Assembly: GCF_002549775.1 (NCBI RefSeq)
Contig: NZ_NMTR01000016.1
Location: 62,001-126,000 of the forward strand
Length of the DNA: 64,000 nt
Direction of reading: 5' to 3'
DNA from: Faecalibacterium langellae
GTDB lineage: Bacteria; Bacillota; Clostridia; Oscillospirales; Ruminococcaceae
The notes under the pieces were generated by a model, which did no database searches, had not been told where the DNA came from, and was given only the letters and a program-made list of their open reading frames with translations. Below, piece after piece: positions 27,129-34,265 of this stretch (positions within the stretch are counted from its first letter, which is position 1; the number at the start of each line of letters is the position of its first letter). The translations under genes and the position numbers were made by a program.

Positions 27129-28091
27129 TTAGGCCTGGACCAGGTGGAAGGCGAAGCCGGCGATCTCGTCTGCAAAGTAGCAGGCGATGGTCTTGCCGTT
27201 CTTCACGTTCTTGGAATCCAGATCGAACTTCACGCCGCGCTGAGACAGGTGATAGATGGCACGATCCACGTTGTTGCAGCCGATGGCGATGTGGCCATTG
27301 GTGCCGCGGCCGGGCTTCTTCATGATCTCGAACTCCTTGTTGCCCACGAAGATGCTGGAGTTGCCGGGAGCGACCTTCATGTTCAGCAGACTGCCGATGA
27401 GGTTTGCCACCTTCATGGCCTCCTCCTCGTTGCCGGTGTTGATGCCAACGTGCATCAGCTTCAGGCCCAGCATGGTGTCAACGGCCTCCTTGCTTTGAGC
27501 GGTGATCTTTGCCCAGTCGCCGGCCTTGATGACATCGCTCTTGCACATCCAGGTGCCGCCCACAGCGAAGATCTGGTCATAGCCCAGGTAATCGTTGACG
27601 TTCTTTGCGTTCACGCCGCCGGTGCACATCCAGCGTGCGCCCTTCAGGGCAGCGCCGATGTTCTTCAGCATGCCAACGCCGCCGTTTGCCTCAGCGGGGA
27701 AGAACTTCAGGGCCTCGCAGCCCATGTTCATGGCCTGCTGCATCTCGCCTGCGGAAGCGGTGCCGGGCATCATGATGCCGCCTTTGTCGATGACGTGCTT
27801 GCAGACCTCGGGGTCGAAGCCGGGAGCAACGATGAAGGAAGCGCCGGCAGCCATAGCGCGGTCAGCCTGCTCGGTGGTCAGGACAGTGCCTGCGCCCAGC
27901 AGCATCTCGGGCATCTCCTCGTGGATCTTGCGGATGCACTCCTCAGCACATGCGGTGCGGAAGGTGACCTCGGCTGCGGGCAGACCGCCGTCGGCCAGAG
28001 CCTTGCACAGGGGCAGGGCCTCGTCCACGCTGTTGAAGGCGATAACAGGGATAATGCCGATCTGATAGACCTTTTCTACGATGGGATTCAT
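27129..28091 (-). CDS. kdgA: KDPG/KHG aldolase with C-terminal VOC-like domain
   Basis: A 320-residue protein; the aldolase is residues 1-210 and matches Eda in length and motifs: Glu41 in AEVTFRT, GAGTVLT, GFDPEVCKHV, and Schiff-base Lys129 in LKFFPAE. It splits KDPG into pyruvate and glyceraldehyde-3-phosphate. Residues about 215-320 are an added domain (LMHVGINTGNEEEAMKVANL, then GRGTNGHIAIGCNNVDRAIYHL) that looks like a vicinal-oxygen-chelate/glyoxalase fold. AAGGAG precedes ATG 28091. It is first in the kdg operon. The role of the extra domain is unknown to me. Confidence 0.92.
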   Translation of the reverse strand: MNPIVEKVYQIGIIPVIAFNSVDEALPLCKALADGGLPAAEVTFRTACAEECIRKIHEEMPEMLLGAGTVLTTEQADRAMAAGASFIVAPGFDPEVCKHVIDKGGIMMPGTASAGEMQQAMNMGCEALKFFPAEANGGVGMLKNIGAALKGARWMCTGGVNAKNVNDYLGYDQIFAVGGTWMCKSDVIKAGDWAKITAQSKEAVDTMLGLKLMHVGINTGNEEEAMKVANLIGSLLNMKVAPGNSSIFVGNKEFEIMKKPGRGTNGHIAIGCNNVDRAIYHLSQRGVKFDLDSKNVKNGKTIACYFADEIAGFAFHLVQA

Positions 28092-28179
28092 AACGCATTT
28101 CTCCTTTTTAAATTTGACTCTCTTGGTGCGCGTGGGCTGCCGTTCGGGCATGGTGCACCCACAGTGCGCTCATATTATT

Positions 28180-28250
28180 AGTATAAACGACGGAAATGAG
28201 TTTGGAAATGCTCAACAAGCACAATGTTTTGCATAATAGCTTGTATACAT
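28180..28250 (-). promoter_or_regulatory. kdg operon promoter and candidate operator
   Basis: TTTCCA (28203-28208), 17-base spacer, TATACT (28180-28185) on the minus strand. Upstream, 28242-28249 is the perfect dyad TGTATACA inside a longer CAATG...CATTG inverted repeat. A GntR/FCD regulator gene lies at 30158 and is a candidate ligand-responsive regulator. Confidence 0.6.
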
Positions 28251-28262
28251 TGCACAAAAATG

Positions 28263-28297
28263 ACGAACGACGCCCCAAAGCGGGCCAAAAGTTCGTT
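28263..28297 (-). terminator. Terminator of the second HAD gene
   Basis: ACGAAC/GTTCGT outer stem enclosing GGCCCGC...GGGGC; minus strand continues CATTTTTG. Confidence 0.6.
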
Positions 28298-28328
28298 AAA
28301 TCGCACCCAAACTGCCCCCCAATACGGC

Positions 28329-29237
28329 TCAGACGCCCAGCTTTTCCAGAATTTCGGCCACGCCGTCGTGGTCGCAGTCGGCTTCGCTCACATAGTCCGC
28401 CAGGGCCTTTACCTCCGGGATGCCGTTGGCCATCACGGCAGAAACACCGGCCTTTTCCAGCATGGCGCGGTCGTTCTCGCTGTCGCCCACGGCCAGGGTG
28501 GCACGGCGGTCGATGCCCAGCCTGTCGGCCAGGGCCAGCACGGCTTCGCCCTTGTCCACCCCGGCGGCGGTCACCTCGATGTTCTCCGGCGAGCCCTGCA
28601 CCACCTCGATGCCCGGCATGGCCCGGAAGCGCGCCAGCGCCCCGGCCACCTGCTCCTGCCGGGCAAAGAACAGGCACTGCTTTTCCACCTCGTGGGCATG
28701 GCGGGTCATCCACTCGCCCAGGTCACGCACCACGAGAAAACGGCCATCGTTGGGCTGGCGGGCCTCGGTGGAGTGCAGCCGTGCCAGGCGGGCGGCCTGA
28801 AAATCCACACCGGCCTGATCTTTGACCGAGTAACCGTTGCAGAACACGCCCATGCCGCCTTCATATTCCATAAACATCGCAAAGGCTTCGCGGGCGGTTT
28901 CCACCGGCATCAGCCGGTGCAGCAGGCACACGGGTTCGGCGGTGCGGCGCTGGGCGGCGTTGGAATAGCGGCTGTATACGGCGGCCAGCGGGTCGTCGCC
29001 CAGGTCCCACACGGCGGCACCGTTGGAGGTGATGGCGTAGCGGATACCGGGCAGCTGGGCCACCACCGGCGGCAGGTTGCCCAGCGGGCGGCCTGTGGTG
29101 GGCACGATGGCAACGTCCCGGTCGGCAGCGGCCTGCAGGGCGGCCCGGGTGCGGGACGTGACCTTGCCCTCGTGGTTGAGCAGGGTGCCGTCCAGGTCCA
29201 GCGCGACCAGACGGATGGGGGGAACATTCTGTAACAT
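28329..29237 (-). CDS. Cof-type HAD phosphatase, second copy
   Basis: A 302-residue HAD IIB hydrolase. Motif I LDLDGTLLN, motif II IVPTTGRPL, motif III Lys near GVDKGEAVLALADRLG, motif IV GDSENDRAML. It belongs to the same family as the gene at 17793 but is distinctly diverged (extra cap-domain sequence, residues 110-160). Likely a cytosolic sugar-phosphate phosphatase; substrate unknown. It is divergently transcribed from a PAP2 gene through overlapping promoters, which suggests shared control. Confidence 0.92.
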   Translation of the reverse strand: MLQNVPPIRLVALDLDGTLLNHEGKVTSRTRAALQAAADRDVAIVPTTGRPLGNLPPVVAQLPGIRYAITSNGAAVWDLGDDPLAAVYSRYSNAAQRRTAEPVCLLHRLMPVETAREAFAMFMEYEGGMGVFCNGYSVKDQAGVDFQAARLARLHSTEARQPNDGRFLVVRDLGEWMTRHAHEVEKQCLFFARQEQVAGALARFRAMPGIEVVQGSPENIEVTAAGVDKGEAVLALADRLGIDRRATLAVGDSENDRAMLEKAGVSAVMANGIPEVKALADYVSEADCDHDGVAEILEKLGV

Positions 29238-29299
29238 GGGGACTCCTTATTATAAATGTGCACCGGATGGGCGCAGAAAAAATTTTCACATACACCTTT

Positions 29300-29349
29300 A
29301 TTGTATACCACAGGCACTGTTTGCGCAAGATGGCGGGATGTGGTATAAT
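29300..29349. promoter_or_regulatory. Divergent promoters with overlapping -35 boxes
   Basis: Plus: TTGCGC (29321-29326), 17-base spacer, TATAAT (29344-29349). Minus: TTGCGC (29323-29328 read in reverse), 17-base spacer, TACAAT (29300-29305). Both -35 boxes share the palindrome TTGCGCAA, so only one polymerase can occupy the site at a time. Confidence 0.82.
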
Positions 29350-29385
29350 CATACGTCAACACATTGAAATTATAGGAGAAATACC

Positions 29386-30021
29386 ATGAAGTTCAAACAA
29401 CTGTGGGCGCAGCGCCGCCCGCATCTCTGGTTCCAGCTGTACTGGGTGATCTACCTCATCTGGTTCTTCTGGCTGGACCTGACCATCCAAACCCCCAAAT
29501 ACATCATCCACAGCCCCCTCGACGACATGATCCCCTTCAACGAGTGGTTCGTGTTCCCGTACTGCAGCTGGTTCCTGCTGCTGGCGGGGGTCACGGCGCT
29601 GCTGTGGTGGTGCGACACCGCAAGCTATGATAAGCTCTGCCTGATGATGTTCTCGGGCATGACCTTCTGCCTTGTCATCTACATGCTCCTGCCCAACGGT
29701 CTGGACATCCGCCCCACGGCGGAGGCAGTGGGCCGCTCCAACATCGCCATGAGCATCATGCAGCTGCTGTGGAGCGCGGATGCCTCGGTGAACGTGTGCC
29801 CCTCCATCCATTGCCAGTCCTCGGCCTGCATGGCGCTGGCCTTCAGCCAGAGCAGACTGGCGAAGCACCGCCCGGCCCTGCAGGCGGCGGCCTGGGTGTG
29901 GGCGGCGCTGATCTGCGCTTCCACCGTGTTCACAAAGCAGCACTCCATCCTGGACGTAGTGTGCGGACTGGCCGTGGCATTCGTGTGGGTGCCGGTGCTG
30001 TACCGCCGGAAAAAGGCGTGA
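29386..30021 (+). CDS. PAP2-superfamily membrane phosphatase
   Basis: A 211-residue membrane protein with about six hydrophobic helices. The PAP2 active-site motifs are CPSIHC (the PSxH part) and TKQHSILDVVCG (the SxHxxxD-like part), as in phosphatidate and inositol-phosphorylceramide-type enzymes. The first motif with the N-terminal KxxxxxxRP is weak. It probably dephosphorylates a lipid phosphate or undecaprenyl pyrophosphate at the membrane. The ribosome site is AGGAGAA before ATG 29386. Confidence 0.85.
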   Translation: MKFKQLWAQRRPHLWFQLYWVIYLIWFFWLDLTIQTPKYIIHSPLDDMIPFNEWFVFPYCSWFLLLAGVTALLWWCDTASYDKLCLMMFSGMTFCLVIYMLLPNGLDIRPTAEAVGRSNIAMSIMQLLWSADASVNVCPSIHCQSSACMALAFSQSRLAKHRPALQAAAWVWAALICASTVFTKQHSILDVVCGLAVAFVWVPVLYRRKKA

Positions 30022-30079
30022 AGGGCACAATCTGGGCAAAACGGCAAAAAATATGGGCAATTTTTAGTTGACAATGCTC

Positions 30080-30108
30080 TTGACAGCGGTCCGGCCGTCC
30101 GGTAATAT
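30080..30108 (+). promoter_or_regulatory. gntR-type regulator promoter
   Basis: TTGACA, 17-base spacer, TAATAT. A second TTGACA lies 12 bases upstream. Confidence 0.75.
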
Positions 30109-30157
30109 GGTCCCAGAACTAATATATCACTTCGATACCCTGAAGGGAGAGAAGATC

Positions 30158-30832
30158 ATGTCATCACTCAGTGCGCGCGAAACGGCCTACCAGACCATTC
30201 GCAGCCGGATCATTACCATGGAGCTCAAGCCCGGCGACCCGCTGAACGACCGGGAGCTGGCGGAAGAACTGGGCATCAGCCGCACCCCCATGCGGGAAGC
30301 GCTGCTCATGCTGAACATAGCCCGCATGGTGGACATCAAGCCCCAGAGCGGCACCCATGTGGCACCCATCAATCTGAAGCTGATGGAGATGGAACAGTTC
30401 TCGCGCTATGCGCTGGAAAAAGAGGTGCTCAACCGGCTGCGCGGCAAGCTGACCGAGCAGCAGATCGCAGATTATCGCCGCTGCATCGACGATTACCGCG
30501 CGCTGGAGGCAGACCTTGGCCAGCCCCGCCGCACGGCTCGGATGCTGGAGCTGGACAACGCCTTCCACCGCCGCGCCTTTGAGATCTGCGGCATGGAGGA
30601 CCACTACAACTACATGCTCTCCAAGCTGCAGCATGTGGAGCGCATCCGCAAGTTCAGCCTGCAGACCGAGGAGAACAAATCGGTGTGCGGGGCCCACACC
30701 CGCATTCTGGAAGCGCTGATCAGCGGCAGCCCGGAGGATGTGGGCGAGGCGCTGCAGAGCCACCTGACCCGCTACAAGCTCTCGGTGGAGCAGGCCCGCA
30801 GCGTGCACCCGGAATATTTCATCGACGAATAA
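30158..30832 (+). CDS. GntR-family (FadR/FCD-type) transcriptional regulator
   Basis: A 224-residue regulator. The winged helix spans residues 5-72 (RSRIITMELKPGDPLNDREL, then GISRTPMREAL as recognition helix). The C-terminal all-helical FCD domain contains the metal/ligand-binding pattern (DNAFHRRAFEICG, and later GAHTRILEAL). FCD-type GntR proteins often sense hexuronates or KDG-type acids, and the kdg operon is 2 kb away, so I infer that it controls that pathway. ATG 30158 follows AGGGAGAG. It is monocistronic. Confidence 0.9.
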   Translation: MSSLSARETAYQTIRSRIITMELKPGDPLNDRELAEELGISRTPMREALLMLNIARMVDIKPQSGTHVAPINLKLMEMEQFSRYALEKEVLNRLRGKLTEQQIADYRRCIDDYRALEADLGQPRRTARMLELDNAFHRRAFEICGMEDHYNYMLSKLQHVERIRKFSLQTEENKSVCGAHTRILEALISGSPEDVGEALQSHLTRYKLSVEQARSVHPEYFIDE

Positions 30833-30840
30833 AACGCAAA

Positions 30841-30875
30841 GGGGGACGCGGAAAAGCCGGGTCCCCCTTTTTTGT
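30841..30875 (+). terminator. Terminator of the GntR gene
   Basis: GGGGGAC...GTCCCCC stem, T6. Confidence 0.9.
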
Positions 30876-31049
30876 GTAAAAATGTAAAAATTTTGAGTTA
30901 CTTGAATCCCGTTATTGACCGGCTGCGGCTTTTGCGGTAAAATCGGGGTACAAGGGGCGCGGGGCCCGCGTTTCCGTCCCGCCGCTGCGTGCAGTGTGCA
31001 CGGCAGCAGGCGCTTGAAACTGACATTTGAGAACAGGAGGTCTTGTTGG

Positions 31050-31976
31050 ATGAAGGCCAAACGATGGATCGCATTTACCCTGGCTGCAGCGTTCGCGCTG
31101 AGCGCAGCGGCAATGCCTGTCCTGGCAGCGGCACCTGCCCTGAAGCCGGGCAGCGCGCTCGAAGAAGAAAACGACATGGTGTCGATCCGCATCAAGGCGT
31201 CTGGCAACCTGGTGTATGGTTCTGACTATAAACTGGAGGTCCAGACGACCCCCGAAAACACGCAGTATCTGGCCGTGGTGCTGGGCACCGGCGGCGAGGC
31301 CAACGGCTATGTGACCCTGCTGATGTCGGATAAGATCCGCACCCTGCTCAAGATGATCCCGCTGCCCAAAAAGATGTCCCAGACGCCGGACCAGGTAGAG
31401 GAGTTCAACGTTTACAGCTACCTCAAGCAGCTGATCGACGGCAACGACGTCGGCGTGCTGCTGCGGGTGGCGGACGAAGTGGTGTCGGTGATGGACACCA
31501 TCCACTTCTATGTGCCCCAGGTGGAGCAGGTGGCAAGCGGCCTGCGCCTGGCGCTGAACCTGATCCGCAAGTATCTGCCGGAGGGGGCATTCAGCCGCAT
31601 CTATCTGGATGAGCAGCCGGTGGACTCCGGCAATTATGTGGCCGGTGCTGTTGCACTGGAGAATGGCGACGTGAACACCGCAGGCTTTGCGATGTTCAAG
31701 ATCAAGCAGAAGACCGACGGCGTGCGTATGTACTGGGCACAGCAGGCCGAAGCGCCCATGAGCGCGGCCGAGGCTGCCGCCTTCAACCCGGCCGCCGTGC
31801 TGGAAGTGGACGGCCAGGTGGTGCCCACCGATAAGGTCACCTATACCTATAAGAAGAACGGCTCCCTGTGCAGCACCGGCAGCCTGCCCACCGAGCCGGG
31901 CACCTATGTGGAGACGGCCGAGATCGGCGGCAACTATTCCTGCAGCAAGATCAGCCGCAACATTGTGGTGTATTAA
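31050..31976 (+). CDS. Secreted protein of unknown function
   Basis: A 308-residue protein starting at ATG 31050 after CAGGAGG. The signal peptide is clear: basic MKAKRW, hydrophobic core, AMPVLAAAP cleavage region near residue 27. No lipobox. The mature part begins with a possible beta domain (VSIRIKASGNLVYGSDYKLEV), then a helical amphipathic segment (residues 90-180), and ends in a Tyr/Thr-rich Ig-like stretch (VTYTYKKNGSLCSTGSLP, PGTYVETAEIGGNYSCSKIS) with two Cys that could form a disulfide. No anchor motif. Not recognised. Confidence 0.8.
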   Translation: MKAKRWIAFTLAAAFALSAAAMPVLAAAPALKPGSALEEENDMVSIRIKASGNLVYGSDYKLEVQTTPENTQYLAVVLGTGGEANGYVTLLMSDKIRTLLKMIPLPKKMSQTPDQVEEFNVYSYLKQLIDGNDVGVLLRVADEVVSVMDTIHFYVPQVEQVASGLRLALNLIRKYLPEGAFSRIYLDEQPVDSGNYVAGAVALENGDVNTAGFAMFKIKQKTDGVRMYWAQQAEAPMSAAEAAAFNPAAVLEVDGQVVPTDKVTYTYKKNGSLCSTGSLPTEPGTYVETAEIGGNYSCSKISRNIVVY

Positions 31977-31991
31977 AAAGACGCAAAAAAA

Positions 31992-32027
31992 GACAGCCTG
32001 TGCATTGGTTTTGCACAGGCTGTTTTT
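31992..32027. terminator. Bidirectional terminator
   Basis: ACAGCCTGTGC/GCACAGGCTGT stem, T-rich on both sides; serves the secreted protein and the convergent dnaJ-like gene. Confidence 0.9.
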
Positions 32028-32045
32028 GCATGTTCCGTGTTTTTA

Positions 32046-32780
32046 TCAGAACCGTCCGCCGAACCGGAAGCCGCCAAAGCCGCCGCAGCAGCAGTTGCAC
32101 AGCAGGTTCAGCAGGATCATGCTCCAGCACCACTGCATCAGGCCGCCGGGCCGGGTGTAGGTGGTCTGGGTGGTGCGGTAGGTCTGGCCGGGGTTCTGCA
32201 TCCGGCGCAGGTGCATCTGGTATTCCACATTGTTGGGGTCCAGCTGGACGGCGCGGCGGGCGTCCTGCAGCGCGTCGATGCTGTTGCCCAGGCCCTGGTT
32301 TGCGAGGGAGGAGAGGTAATACCACCGGGCGCTGCGGGCGGACATGCCGTCCAGCACCCGCCGGGCCTCCGCATAGCGGCCATTGACCACAAAGTTGCGG
32401 GCGGCCTGCATCTCCGGGCTGTCGGAGCCGGAAGCGCTGGCCCCGCTCTGCTGGTAGCCGCCGAAACCGAACCCGAAGCCAAACGGGTCGAAGCCATCGA
32501 ACCCGTCAAAGCCGCCCTGGTAGCCATAGCCGTTCTGATAGCTCTGCTGGCTGTAGCCGCTCTGGGGGCCGTAGCCATAGGTGCTGCCGCCCTGAGGGCC
32601 GGTGGTGCCTTTGGTGATGGCGTCGTAGGCCTCCTGCACTTCCTTGAAGTGCTCCTCGGCGGTGGGGTCGTTGGGGTTCAGGTCCGGGTGCCAGCGCTTG
32701 CATTTGGCGCGGTATGCTTTTTTGATCTCGTCGTCGCTTGCGCCGCGCTGGATGCCCAGCACCTCATAAGGGTCTTTCAT
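32046..32780 (-). CDS. J-domain protein with TPR-like region
   Basis: A 244-residue protein. The N-terminal J-domain (residues 1-65) has [19 protein letters not shown] and the HPD motif in RWHPDLNP, so it can stimulate a DnaK partner. A Gly/Tyr/Gln-rich low-complexity stretch follows (residues 65-125). Next comes a TPR-like helical pair ([36 protein letters not shown]). The C-terminus has a hydrophobic segment and a Cys cluster CNCCCGG, perhaps a membrane or metal contact. It lacks the zinc-finger and C-terminal domains of true DnaJ. Probably co-transcribed with the DUF5685 gene upstream. Confidence 0.85.
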   Translation of the reverse strand: MKDPYEVLGIQRGASDDEIKKAYRAKCKRWHPDLNPNDPTAEEHFKEVQEAYDAITKGTTGPQGGSTYGYGPQSGYSQQSYQNGYGYQGGFDGFDGFDPFGFGFGFGGYQQSGASASGSDSPEMQAARNFVVNGRYAEARRVLDGMSARSARWYYLSSLANQGLGNSIDALQDARRAVQLDPNNVEYQMHLRRMQNPGQTYRTTQTTYTRPGGLMQWCWSMILLNLLCNCCCGGFGGFRFGGRF

Positions 32781-32877
32781 GGATCTACTTCCTCACGTCT
32801 CATTTTGCGCGGCCGCATTGCCGCACAGTGTTTTTATAGTACCGTATCTGCCGGTGAAAATCAAGCGGAAAAACGCC

Positions 32878-33729
32878 TCATTCTGCGGCCCTGCCGTTTT
32901 TCCGGGCGTCTTTGGCAGTCTTGCAGTCATATTTGAGCCACACGCCGGAATAAAGGATGTTGCGCAGAAGGTCGGCGTCTTCCACGCAGGGCAGGCGCTC
33001 AAAGCTCTGGGCGCAGCGGGCAAGCAGCAGCTCGAAGATCTCCTTCATCTCTGCCTCATAGCCGGGCTGGGTGCTCAGGGTCTTCAGCGGGTTGTAGCTG
33101 CCCTTGCGCTGGTCGCGGGCCAGATCGTCGTAGGCGTCCAGCAGGTAGATGAACTTGCCCAGGTGGAAGCCGATGGCCCGCAGCTCCGGCGACCAATGAT
33201 CCTGCCTGTAGTCGAACAGTTCTGCCATCAGCTCGCCAAAGCAGCCGGACACAGCGTCCAGGTCCTCGCTGCCGGCGGCTTCGTACTCCGCCAGCCGGGC
33301 AAGACAAACGCGGATGGCACCGCACTGGCGCGGCCAGCGGGCCTCGGCGTCAGCGCGGCAGCCGGTGAGCAGTTTTTCGTAGCCCAGTGCCAGCACATTG
33401 CGGTCGTCCTGCCATTTGTCCTGGGCGCTGTAATAGTGCAGCGCCACGCTCATGTCGGCGCAGTAGTCGGTGGGGGAATCGGCCCGCCAGTCCACGCCCT
33501 TGATGGGGTGGATGGGGCAGCGGCCATGGCCTTTTGCAGCTTCGGTCTCGCCCTCGTACAGGCTGCAGAGCAAAAGGTCGAGAAAGGTCAGGTCATAACT
33601 CAGGGAAAACCGCCCGCGCAGCCCGTGCAGCGCGTCGATGCGGCGGCACAGCCCGCAGTAAGCGGTGCGGTAGCGCGCCTGCGCTTCGGGTGCGAGGGCG
33701 GCCTGATTCGGTACAACGTATCCAAACAT
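32878..33729 (-). CDS. DUF5685-family protein
   Basis: A 283-residue all-helical protein. The start MFGYVVPNQ and YRTAYCGLCRRID (Cys pair) match my memory of DUF5685, often found next to a J-domain gene in Clostridia. Other notable residues are CPIHPIKG and DYCADMSVALHYY. It has several His/Cys and Asp residues that could bind metal (LLDAYDDLARDQRKG resembles a prenyltransferase or diiron-like helix). Function unknown. The start is 3 bases after the upstream zinc-ribbon stop. Confidence 0.75.
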   Translation of the reverse strand: MFGYVVPNQAALAPEAQARYRTAYCGLCRRIDALHGLRGRFSLSYDLTFLDLLLCSLYEGETEAAKGHGRCPIHPIKGVDWRADSPTDYCADMSVALHYYSAQDKWQDDRNVLALGYEKLLTGCRADAEARWPRQCGAIRVCLARLAEYEAAGSEDLDAVSGCFGELMAELFDYRQDHWSPELRAIGFHLGKFIYLLDAYDDLARDQRKGSYNPLKTLSTQPGYEAEMKEIFELLLARCAQSFERLPCVEDADLLRNILYSGVWLKYDCKTAKDARKNGRAAE

Positions 33730-33732
33730 GGC

Positions 33733-34128
33733 TCAGCTCTTTTTGATGAACTGGGTGCCGCAGCGCGGGCAGGAGATCTGGATGCGGCCCCGGCCCCGGG
33801 GCACGCGCAGCTTCTGGCGGCACTTGGGGCAGCGGTAGTAGTGGTAGATCTTGCGGTTGGCCCACTGGTCCTTCAGGCCGCGGAACTTGTTGTCCACACG
33901 GTCCTTGATGGCATAGTATTTGTAATTTTCCTCGGTGCGCTTGCCGATGTTACGGCTCAGGGAGCGGTAGTAGCACAGCACCAGCAGCACCACGCCCACC
34001 CAGGTGAACAGGGTGACGCGGGTGAGCAGCGAGATCAGCAGCATCACGATGGAAGCGATGCTCAGAAACTGGTTCAGGCCATCGGTGCCATAGCGGCCGA
34101 TCATAAACTGACGGAATTTTTCTTTCAT
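33733..34128 (-). CDS. Zinc-ribbon membrane protein
   Basis: A 131-residue protein with two hydrophobic helices at about residues 22-55 and a C-terminal zinc ribbon (CPKCRQKLRVPRGRGRIQISCPRCG). A basic, amphipathic stretch joins them. The ribbon should be cytoplasmic. It is first in the operon with DUF5685 and the J-domain protein, with a 3-base gap to the next gene. The three together suggest a membrane-tethered chaperone assembly (inference). Promoter not clearly visible in 34129-34265. Confidence 0.8.
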   Translation of the reverse strand: MKEKFRQFMIGRYGTDGLNQFLSIASIVMLLISLLTRVTLFTWVGVVLLVLCYYRSLSRNIGKRTEENYKYYAIKDRVDNKFRGLKDQWANRKIYHYYRCPKCRQKLRVPRGRGRIQISCPRCGTQFIKKS

Positions 34129-34265
34129 ATGTCCTGCATCCTTTTATTTGAAATGGAAAACGGGTGCAAACAGCCCGCAATTCTTTATGGTTCTAGGATA
34201 TCAGCCAACCATGAGGAAATTTTGAACAGAGTGCAAATCTATCGTGAAGGACGAAAGTTAAGGCT

